Part shown: piece by piece, positions 1-5,440 of the stretch
Numbering within the stretch: position 1 is the stretch's first letter
How the letters are laid out: each line of letters opens with the position of its first letter
Assembly: GCA_026770585.1 (NCBI GenBank)
Contig: MU646440.1
Span: forward strand, 712,867-729,038
Reading direction: 5' to 3'
Length of the DNA: 16,172 nucleotides
DNA from: Baffinella frigidus
Lineage: Eukaryota > Cryptophyceae > Cryptomonadales > Baffinellaceae
Notes under the pieces: model-generated
Databases searched by the model: none
Told to the model about the DNA's origin: nothing
What the model saw: the letters and a program-made list of their open reading frames with translations, nothing else
Program-made: the position numbers and the translations under genes

Positions 1-21
1 GGGGGGGGGGGGGGGGGGGGG
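1..21. repeat. Poly-G tract at window edge
   Basis: The window opens with 21 consecutive G residues. Similar G runs recur inside (4698-4717, 8495-8507, 13629-13642) and at the far end (16132-16143, 16159-16172). The tracts at both edges may mark sequencing or assembly breaks, so their lengths should not be trusted. Confidence 0.9.
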
Positions 22-258
22 TCGCAGGGTTGTTATATCGGCTGGGAGCAGATAACTTATCGAAGTTCACTCGGAGTCAGAACATTCCGCCCAAGTCAAC
101 TCCCCCTGAAAGCCAGCGCCTTAAGTCAAATACCGGCCATGGTGCCCGGGTCCATCTAAACGAAAACAGGGGAAAGTTGACTCAGGTGAGCTGGTTGACT
201 TGCCTGAAATATTGTGGCTCGGAGTGAAGTTATCGGGACTTACCGAATTTGGTCGCAG

Positions 259-335
259 GGGGGTCGGAGGCATGCGCGGCGTTGAACCAAGCGCTCAGCC
301 AGACCCAGGCGCTTCTCGAATCCCGCACACTCGAG
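259..335 (+). CDS. Gene 1 exon (first visible), coiled coil
   Basis: The acceptor is ggtcgcag|GG and the donor is CTCGAG|gtgcgc at 336. Reading with two leading bases gives 25 residues, including ALNQALSQTQALLESRTLE, with hydrophobic residues at heptad-like spacing. It ends in phase 0, matching the next exon. The exon codes sensibly although no start codon precedes it, which supports a spliced internal exon. The intron phase at its 5' side is 1. Confidence 0.6.
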
Positions 336-3300
336 GTGCGCCCCCCCACGACAAGAATGCTAGAGGGGCCTATTAAAAGTGAGTTGTAAACATTTGTGTG
401 GTAACTTTCGTGAGATTGGTCACGTGACTCTGCGAAATTAGCACAGTCACGAGGTTGGAATACTCTATCCTGGTACAAATGTTTACAACCCCACATGTAA
501 TTAGCTTCCTCCAGCATTCTCCAGTGGCCCCCGGTTACCGATGACCCGTGGGGAACGGTCCAAAGGTTTGGAGGTTTGCGAGAGGACGGGACCCTGGCAT
601 GAGCACCCTGGCGGTCGTCAGAGACCTCTGCGCACAAGCACACTCCCCTCTGAATATTCGCGTTCGGGTGAAAATAGGGGTAGTAAGAAAGGCGGGTAGG
701 GCTGAACGCTTTTGAAATTAACGTGCCTGCGCGTGGACCCGCTGGTGCGACTGAGACGCAGCCTGTTAACACATGTTAGATATCCCCAATGTAAAGACTC
801 GAATCCACGCTGAGCCTCACGGGGGCTGGGACAGATGCCGACGGAGCCACGCTGAGCAGCCGCGACAAGTATTTTAACCATTACAGTCATGTCTCGGAGA
901 GCGTCTCTCGAAGAGTCAGGATTCGACCGGTTTAGTCGAATACCAAATCCCAAATCAAATCCAATTTCAGGGGAAAGTCGGATAATCCTGACTCTAGTCT
1001 CTCCCTGCTCTGAATATGAGCCTCGCGGGGGCTGCGGTAGGTGGCGCTGAGTGTGTTGGGTGCGGTTTGGGACAGGTTGCGAGGCTCAGCCAGGCGTTCG
1101 AGGAGAAGCGCCGCGAGTGCAACCAGGTCAGTCCCTCCCTTCCACCAATCCTCCTTGTTGGACCAAATCATCGATTTTAGTCTTGGGATTTACCCTTGCA
1201 GAGACCCCGGATCTGGGGTCTCTTCAAGGGTGAATCCCAGGTCTGAAATCGATGATTTGGTCCATCCGGGAGGGTTGGTGGTTCCAGGTCCCGCCCTCCT
1301 TCCCCACGCCAGGCTCTTGGGTAGGGTATTCCAGGTGCGGTCTTGGAGCCGTTTTCCTCTAAAAATGACTTTTGAATACCGTTTTCCCTCGAAAAATGAC
1401 TTTTGAATGCCCCCCCTCCAGCCCTGCGTGGTTTAAGCGGGTCCCGCCCTCCTTCCTTTCTCTCCACACGGTGGGCTACGAGGGTTTCGGTGACCCCGAA
1501 TTCCGGGGTGTTACGTAACCAATTTGCAGTCAAGAATCCTTAAAAGTTGATTGTCTTCAGGTAAGTTGACTGCTGGTGATAGGTTCGTAGTCCACCGTGT
1601 GGAGAGTGCAACCAGGTCCCGCCCTCCTTCCTTTCTCTAGAGTGCAGCCGGATCAATCGCTCCCTCCTTTCGCTAGGGTTCAACCAGGTCGTACGTTATG
1701 AGTCCTTAATGCACTCTAGAGAAAGAAAGGAGGGCGGGACCTGGTTGCACTCTCCACACGGTGGACTACGAACCTATCACCAGAAGTCAACTTTGCAAAC
1801 AGGCGCTCAACCGTTTGCGAGCCGCTTCTGTTTTTCCCTTCTGTACTACTCGCAAGCCTGGAGATGCGGGATCCAAAAGTCCAGTGCGCCTCGTCCCTCG
1901 CGTTCCGCCCGTTTCACATTTCCGCGAACAAAGGCGGTTGGTGTGCACCAGGCGCCAGCCCCGTGTCCACGTCATTTGTACTGGGGAAGTGTATATATGA
2001 AGCGGACGTGACCACCACTGGGGTGGAGGTGAGATTTAAAGTAAAGCACCAGGTGCCAGCACAAAGGTGGTTGGTTTGCACCAGGTTCCCCCTCCATGCA
2101 CCCGTATGCCCCCTCTCTGCACCCGCCGCGGTTCCCACACAGCGGACTTCGAAGGGCCTTTGAATAACCCCTAAGCGATAAGACCCAGGACCCTACGGTA
2201 GGCAACCCGTAGGAACATAGGGGGGGTCGTACGGATAAGGTAAGAGAAAGGTGGCCCGATTTGGGCCGAAACCCCCTCCCTGCACCCGCCGCGGTTCCTT
2301 GCAACGGTCAGTCTGCTCCAACACGCGCGCGCGTCCTCCCAGCAACCCTCACGGAACGAACAAATCGTCGATTTTAAGTCCTTGGTTTCACCTGGGCAGA
2401 CCCCCTTTTTCGGGGGGTCTGCCAAGGTAAATTGAAGGTTTTAAAATCGACGATTTGGTCCTCCCGTGAGGGTTGGTGGTCCCACACCTGCCCGAACAGC
2501 GGCGCACCCGCTCCAAAGGTACCCCTCTGGAGATACACCCCCGTGTAAAGTCACTCCGGCCATCCTACACGGGTTTGTATCCCCGCAGTTGTGTCCCCAC
2601 AGCCCCCTGACCCTACCCCCGGCACCCTACCCTGCAAACAGGCTCGTCGGGAGCGCGCGCCATGGGGGACGCGTCTCAGCCTGACGTCCGATCACGGATC
2701 GCTCGCGGGGGGCGCGGGGGGCGCGGGGGGGGGCAAGGGGACGGATGAGCTGCTGCGGGCGCTGCGCGCGGCCGAGAAGCTTGCTGAGGAGCGCACAGCC
2801 CAGGTGGCCACTTAGCAGCCACCGGGGACTTCATGGATACAGTCCATCTAAACGATGTGTACTAGAATCTTATCCATTGTCCTGGAATCTAACCGGGATT
2901 TCACCTTGAATTCAAGGTGAAAAGGTCCTTTCTCTCTGCTTAGTGGCAGTGGTCTTCGCAGATCGGTCCATTTATAATCGTGGCGCTAATTACGAATTGC
3001 TGGGTACAAAGACATCTTATCAACCGACATTTCAACCAGGTTCGGTCGAAGTTTTCTTCGATTTTTGAGCATCGATTTCGTTTTGGGGTTCTTCTGGTGT
3101 CACTAGCTGGATCAAGTGATGTCCACAGGGGTACCTCGCTCATAAGAAACCGCCACCCCCCTAGGACCCTACAGTAGGCCTATGCCTAGGGCCCTATGGT
3201 GGTCCTAGGGGGTGGGCGGTTTCTTGTGAGCGAGGTACCCCTGTAGCTGGAGTTGAATGACGAGATGTCTTGCGCGGCAGGTGCGCGCGTTCGAGAGCGT

Positions 3301-4778
3301 CCTCGGCAAGGACCGCGAGGTCCCGCCCCTCTCACTGCCCCTTGGAGGCGGCTCAAATAGTGCCATGGAAGCTTTTAGGTGTGCCTTTGCATCGGGGTCA
3401 CTTTTGACCCCGATCGGTCAAAAGTTGACACCATTTCAGGGGGGAATTAATTTTGGGGATTCTGTTCCAGAGAGCACTATTTGAGCCACCTCGGAGGGCT
3501 GGTGGTCCTCCCCCATGTCAATCTGTGCAACTCACGGCATCCCCCGGGCGTGCGGGGTGCGGCGTGCCAAGAGTATTCACCAATGTTGGACGCGGGTGTG
3601 CGCGGGATGTGTGGTTACCACCGGAGGCAGTGGGCTCATTTTTCTTAGTATACGTTGTATACTTGGTGATATACGACTCTGGGTAGGTAACCTTTCGACA
3701 TCTTCTTGGGCGCGGGTGTGCGCGGGATGTTGGACGCGGGTGTGCGCGGGCTGTGTGGGTACAACCCAAGGCAGTCGCTTCATGTTACAGGGGTGCCTCG
3801 CTCATAAGAAACCGCCCCCCCCCAGGACCCCACAGTAGGACCATGCCTAGGGTCCTATGGTGGTCCTAGGGGGAGGGGGAGGGTCTTATGAGCGAGGTAC
3901 CCCTGTAGGAGAGTCGAGCGCGCGGGGCTGACACATGTGAGGACGGAGTCCTGGACGGGCCCGCCTCGGGCGGGAGAAGAAGTCATTTATGTAGACATTA
4001 GGCATGAGCCTATTTCGGGGAAGACTGAACACGGTGGATGCGGCGTGCAGGGCCAGTGGGAGCAGAAGCACCACTCGGCGCCATGGGACCTGGGAGCGAC
4101 AATCTCAGACGAGCCGCGCGTGCTGCACCTCCCCGACTATCCAGAATACGGCGATCCCATCACGTCATCCACGCCAGGTCAGAAGTCAAAATTTGAACGG
4201 GTTTGTATTTTACTACACGATCTGGAAGCAAAGTTGATTCTACCCGGGAAACACTCCAAACATGTTGGGAATAGGAGCTCTTGCTTGGCGTTATACGATG
4301 ATTTTCAAAGCGAATTTGTACCAGGATAAGCCATCTATTGCGAACGAGTGTCTATCCCTTAAGTGACCAGTAGGACCATACGCCCTACCGTAGGGCCCTA
4401 GGACCAGCCTAGGACCTCAGGCCCCCAAATTTGGAGGCCTGGTCACTTAAGGGATAAAAAAGGAGCTGATGACCTGGCGTGGCAGGGGTTGTCGCGCCTC
4501 CCCGGGTGGAGAGCCCTCCCCCGGTGCGCAACGGGGCTGCCTCCGAAGGGAAAGAAAAAAGCGAGGACGGTGAAGAGCCGGCGGAGAAGAGGCCGGGCTT
4601 CTGGCTCGACTCGGAGGGGTGGGTGGGGGAGACTCCCCCGGATGCGTCTGAGGGCCAGGGGCTGTTCGGTGGGTGGGGCCGGGAGCTGAAGCGGTGGAGC
4701 GGGGGGGGGGGGGGGGGTGCGCCGGTGCCTGCGAAGGGGCTACTGGGGAGAGGGGGCGCGCCGAGAGTGTCGACTTGA
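259..4778 (+). CDS. Gene 1 (5'-partial): coiled-coil protein with acidic C-terminus, six visible exons
   Basis: Gene-level model joining exons 259-335, 1076-1126, 2738-2803, 3281-3319, 4051-4177 and 4486-4778. Every junction agrees in phase (0, 0, 0, 0, then 1), and each intron is GT...AG. The visible product is about 216 residues: roughly 77 residues with coiled-coil spacing (Ala/Leu/Gln/Glu/Arg-rich), then a segment with the motif WEQKHHSAPWDLG, then a Pro/Glu/Gly/Trp-rich tail ending in a TGA stop. The 5' end is outside the window or in exons I could not see. I recognise no enzyme or named domain, so function is unknown; a structural or scaffold role would be a guess. Introns are 157-1611 nt and filled with inverted-repeat elements. 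The third exon is the weakest part because a G run disturbs the frame just upstream of it. Confidence 0.6.
383..489. mobile_element. MITE-like inverted repeat
   Basis: GTTGTAAACATTTGTG at 383-398 is mirrored at 474-489 with one mismatch. Inside, TGTGGTAACTTTCG is mirrored by CGAAATTAGCACA. This inner motif resembles the inner arms of the elements at 13404-13552 and 15658-15804. No coding capacity. Confidence 0.7.
912..995. mobile_element. Short inverted-repeat element
   Basis: The 12-bp perfect terminal repeats are AGAGTCAGGATT (912-923) and AATCCTGACTCT (984-995), with an AT-richer interior. It lies in the first visible gene 1 intron, about 80 bp before the next exon. Confidence 0.55.
1076..1126 (+). 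CDS. Gene 1 micro-exon (51 nt), coiled coil
   Basis: The acceptor is tttgggacag|GTT and the donor is AACCAG|gtcagt. It encodes 17 residues, VARLSQAFEEKRRECNQ, phase 0 at both ends and continuing the coiled-coil pattern of the preceding exon. Its last 12 bases plus the start of the intron (GAGTGCAACCAGGTC) recur exactly at 1604-1618 and in reverse complement at 1738-1752, inside the foldback described separately. Confidence 0.7.
1143..1279. mobile_element. MITE-like element, GACCAAATCATCGATTT family
   Basis: GACCAAATCATCGATTT (1161-1177) is perfectly mirrored at 1246-1262. The outer flanks CCACCAATCCTCC and GGGAGGGTTGGTGG extend the pairing imperfectly. A second stem, GGGATTTACCCTTG with CAAGGGTGAATCCC, lies inside. 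The element starts 16 nt after a predicted gene 1 donor. A related copy lies at 2341-2478. Confidence 0.8.
1286..1412 (+). repeat. Dispersed short tandem repeat (CTTTTGAATACC motif)
   Basis: Two tandem units of about 30 bp share AAAATGACTTTTGAATNCC at about 1350-1379 and 1380-1409. They are preceded by a module with CACGCCAGGCTC and GGGTATTCCAGG. The same module order recurs at 7985-8185, where the motif is repeated about four times with poly-C. Dispersed non-coding repeat. Confidence 0.6.
1464..1607. mobile_element. Family A element (diverged copy)
   Basis: It starts CCACACGGTGGGCTACGAGG and ends CGTAGTCCACCGTGTGG. The left part follows the order seen in the intact copies at 6491-6652 and 14099-14260: terminal repeat, a short GC hairpin (here CCCCGAATTCCGGGG), then GTTACG-TAACC. 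The middle is replaced by AAAGTTGAC-type sequence and the usual CTACCGTAGGG core is absent. Its right end forms part of the 82-bp foldback. Confidence 0.6.
1565..1791. repeat. Large foldback: 82-bp arms, about 63-bp loop
   Basis: The sequence at 1565-1646 is repeated in inverted orientation at 1710-1791 with 80 of 82 positions matching. Each arm contains the right end of a family A element (CCACCGTGTGG), the GAGTGCAACCAGGTC sequence that matches the 3' boundary of the exon at 1076-1126, and a CCCGCCCTCCTTCC tract. High identity suggests a recent inverted duplication. Confidence 0.85.
1927..2086. repeat. Direct repeat pair
   Basis: A 26-bp unit at 1927-1952 (core GGTTGGTGTGCACCAGG) recurs at about 2060-2086 (core GGTTGGTTTGCACCAGG) with about four mismatches. 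A related GCACCAGGTGCCAGCAC stretch precedes the second copy. Non-coding; origin unclear. Confidence 0.55.
2135..2273 (-). mobile_element. Truncated family A element
   Basis: It starts with the family A terminus CCACACAGCGGACTTCGAAG, then carries GAATAACCCCTAAGCGA, the core CCTACGGTAGGC and ATAAGGTAA in the order opposite to 6491-6652, so it is reversed. The far terminal repeat is missing. A sequence of about 24 bp, ccctcTctgcacccgccgcgg and onward, lies on both sides (2111-2134 and 2275-2298, one mismatch). Confidence 0.7.
2341..2478. mobile_element. MITE-like element, second GACCAAATC.. copy
   Basis: The left arm CAAATCGTCGATTTTAA (from 2361) pairs with TTAAAATCGACGATTTG (2441-2457). The outer arms CAACCCTCACGG and CCGTGAGGGTTGG pair as well. 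The loop holds a GCAGACCCCC / GGGGGTCTGC hairpin. Same family and layout as 1143-1279. Confidence 0.8.
2531..2583. repeat. Short imperfect inverted repeat
   Basis: GATACACCCCCGTGTA at 2534-2549 pairs with TACACGGGTTTGTATC at 2567-2582, with a loop of about 17 nt. It lies just upstream of the uncertain third exon of gene 1. Confidence 0.4.
2738..2803 (+). CDS. Gene 1 exon, start uncertain, coiled coil
   Basis: The donor at 2804 (GCCCAG|gtggcc) and the phase-0 reading of GTDELLRALRAAEKLAEER are well supported by the coiled-coil continuity with the exons on both sides. The start is not. The first in-phase acceptor is gcaag|GGG at 2738. The same frame stays open upstream, and an ATG at 2662 with a strong context (gccATGG) begins an Arg/Gly-rich frame that would join this one if the G run at 2725-2733 were one base shorter. 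Gene 1 may therefore have an alternative first exon here. Confidence 0.55.
2804..3280 (+). other. Gene 1 intron with palindrome and one MITE
   Basis: The intron runs from gtggcc to gcggcag. It contains a 24-bp perfect palindrome at 2899-2922 (TTTCACCTTGAA mirrored) and a family B element at 3125-3245, whose right end is 35 nt before the acceptor. No coding exon seen. Confidence 0.55.
3125..3245. mobile_element. Family B MITE-like element, copy 1
   Basis: CAGGGGTACCTCGCTCATAAG pairs with its mirror at 3215-3243 (arms of 29 nt, one mismatch). The loop holds CCTAGGACCCTACAGTAGG and CCTAGGGCCCTATGG. The family layout is TA-CAGGGG...CCCCTG-TA, like a Tc1/mariner-type non-autonomous element; the left flank here is CA instead of TA. 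Confidence 0.85.
3281..3319 (+). CDS. Gene 1 micro-exon (39 nt)
   Basis: The acceptor is gcgcggcag|GTG and the donor is CGCGAG|gtcccg. The 13 residues VRAFESVLGKDRE are phase 0 at both ends and continue the Glu/Arg-rich helix of the preceding exon. The exon is very short, so the call rests on phase agreement and splice sites. Confidence 0.6.
3344..3500. mobile_element. MITE-like element, GCTCAAATAGTGC family
   Basis: GGCGGCTCAAATAGTGC (3348-3364) pairs with GCACTATTTGAGCCACC (3473-3489), 16 of 17. The inner stem is CGGGGTCACTTTTGACC with its partner. The right flank GGAGGGCTGGTGGTCC resembles the outer end of the elements at 1143-1279 and 2341-2478, so they may be related. Confidence 0.75.
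3588..3770 (+). repeat. Tandem G-rich minisatellite
   Basis: The unit GGNCGCGGGTGTGCGCGGG occurs at about 3588, 3709 and 3732, twice followed by (A/C)TGTGTGG(T/G)TAC. The first and later copies are separated by about 100 nt containing GTATACGTTGTATAC. It lies in an intron. Confidence 0.65.
3786..3907. mobile_element. Family B MITE-like element, copy 2
   Basis: TA-CAGGGGTGCCTCGCTCATAAG at the left and CTTATGAGCGAGGTACCCCTG-TA at the right. The interior carries CCTAGGACC..CCTAGGGTCCTATGG as in copy 1. TA lies directly outside both terminal repeats, consistent with a TA target duplication. Confidence 0.85.
4051..4177 (+). CDS. Gene 1 exon, conserved-looking non-coil segment
   Basis: The acceptor is gcgtgcag|GGC and the donor is CCAG|gtcaga (phase 1). 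It encodes 42 residues with GQWEQKHHSAPWDLGA and LHLPDYPEYGDP. The composition (Trp, His, Asp, Pro) differs from the coiled coil before it. I do not recognise the sequence. The phase-1 end fits the next exon exactly. Confidence 0.65.
4178..4485 (+). other. Gene 1 last intron with MITE near acceptor
   Basis: The intron runs from gtcaga to gtggcag. It carries a perfect-armed element (4353-4456) ending 29 nt before the acceptor. The remaining 175 nt have no clear structure. Confidence 0.6.
4353..4456. mobile_element. MITE-like element, TATCCCTTAAGTGACCAG arms
   Basis: The 18-bp perfect terminal repeats lie at 4353-4370 and 4439-4456. The interior holds CCCTACCGTAGGGCCCTAGG and CCTAGG, the palindromic core also seen in families A, B, C and P. 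Confidence 0.85.
4486..4778 (+). CDS. Gene 1 terminal exon, acidic Pro/Gly/Trp-rich tail
   Basis: The acceptor is ggcgtggcag|GG, phase 1, completing a Gly codon begun in the previous exon. It reads 96 further residues to a TGA stop at 4776-4778, with an acidic Lys/Glu stretch (GKEKSEDGEEPAEKR), Trp-rich motifs (GFWLDSEGWVGE, GWGRELKRW) and a Gly run encoded by the G tract at 4698-4717. The length of that tract affects the final reading frame, so the last 25 residues are less certain. Confidence 0.65.
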
Positions 4779-4802
4779 GAGGCGTTGGCCAGCAGGGCCT
4801 CG

Positions 4803-4932
4803 ATGGGTGCCTCGCTCTTAAGAAACTGCCTCCCCCTAGGACCCTACAGTAGGCCTATGCCTAGGGCCCTATGGTCCGTGTATGGTGGTCTAGGGGGGGG
4901 GGGCGGTTTCTCATGAGCGAGGTACCCCTGTA
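4803..4932. mobile_element. Family B MITE-like element, copy 3
   Basis: The left arm is GGGTGCCTCGCTCTTAAGAAAC and the right arm is GTTTCTCATGAGCGAGGTACC, ending CCTGTA. The core CCTAGGACCCTACAGTAGG is present. The left terminus has lost the TACAGG end, so this copy is older than copies 2 and 4. Confidence 0.8.
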
Positions 4933-5048
4933 GATGGGTGGCCACGGGGGGGGGGTGAACCGGGGGGGGGCTCGCGTGTGATGGGTGTTTCACACTGTAA
5001 AGTAGTTGACATGTGGGCCTTGGAAACGACCCTTCGACCCCCCGACAC

Positions 5049-5195
5049 TTTCATCTCAGAAGATACCTGAATCAGTTCCCTAATCAGCGTTTTCAGTTAA
5101 TTAGGGGGCCTTATTAAATTTACTATGCCCTAACTAATTTATCCTATTCAACCTCCAATGAAAAGGAACTGATCCAGTTATCTCCCGAGATGAAC
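5049..5195. mobile_element. Family D MITE-like element, copy 1
   Basis: TTCATCTCAGAAGATACCTG at the left pairs imperfectly with CAGTTATCTCCCGAGATGAA at the right. The interior has TTAATTAGGGGGCC and CCTATTCAACCTCC. AT-rich compared with the surrounding exons. Related copies lie at 5500-5645 and 12872-13022. Confidence 0.8.
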
Positions 5196-5277
5196 TTGAT
5201 GCCGACTTTACTAAGTAGACGCGCAGCACACTGCTCCGTACCGGCAACGTGCCTCCCCGCCGCTGCCTCCCCCGGGC

Positions 5278-5440
5278 CTACCGCCCCGTAGAGCCCTCAA
5301 GACGCGTGAGGATTCCCTCGGGCTTGACAGGAGGCCGCCCGCCACCTCCCGGGACGTAGTCCTTGGAAAGGTTTGCGAACTTGGCAGACGCCTTGGTGAG
5401 CGCCGCGGCGCACAGCCAGTTGCCGAACCCCACCTCCTCC
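5278..5440 (-). CDS. Gene 2 exon 6 (terminal)
   Basis: The acceptor on the minus strand is gggcggcag|G, completing the Gly codon left by exon 5 (phase 2). It encodes EEVGFGNWLCAAALTKASAK and a further 33 residues, with a Gly/Pro stretch, ending at TAG (5280-5278). This C-terminal extension goes beyond the last strand and helix of a TrpC barrel. The TAG also reads as a possible donor (CG|gtaggc), so a further exon cannot be excluded. Confidence 0.65.

Larger units (their letters stand above)
336..1075 (+). other. Gene 1 intron with two inverted-repeat elements
   Basis: The 740-nt intron holds one hairpin element at 383-489 and another at 912-995, listed separately. It also has a degenerate direct duplication of GCCTCnCGGGGGCTG at about 811 and 1020. 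I see no convincing coding exon in it; the open frames here cross inverted repeats and have no recognisable protein. Confidence 0.5.
1127..2737 (+). other. Long gene 1 intron rich in elements and foldbacks
   Basis: This 1611-nt stretch contains an inverted-repeat element at 1143-1279, a short tandem repeat at 1286-1412, an 82-bp-armed foldback at 1565-1791, a direct repeat at 1927-1952 and 2060-2086, a truncated element at 2135-2273, an inverted-repeat element at 2341-2478 and a weak inverted repeat at 2531-2583. I see no convincing exon in it. If an extra 5' exon starts at the ATG at 2662, the intron ends earlier. Confidence 0.5.
3320..4050 (+). other. Gene 1 intron with two MITEs and a G-rich tandem repeat
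   Basis: The intron runs from gtcccg to cgtgcag. It contains an inverted-repeat element at 3344-3500, a tandem repeat of GCGGGTGTGCGCGGG (3588-3770), a family B element at 3786-3907, then about 140 nt without recognisable structure before the acceptor. Confidence 0.55.
4779..5277. other. Tail-to-tail intergenic region of genes 1 and 2
   Basis: About 500 bp separate the two stop codons. It contains a family B element (4803-4932), a G-rich patch (4947-4970) and a family D element (5049-5195). I see no coding exon and no unambiguous polyadenylation signal. Confidence 0.6.

Noticed and set aside
833-869. Possible small gene 1 exon after gctgggacag
   Set aside because: It has an AG before and a GT after, but the frame reading DGATLSSRD does not match the phase of the flanking exons, and the phase-compatible frame lacks the coiled-coil pattern.
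230-1171. Overlapping minus-strand open frames
   Set aside because: They run through inverted-repeat elements and antisense to two gene 1 exons; no recognisable protein or consistent codon use.
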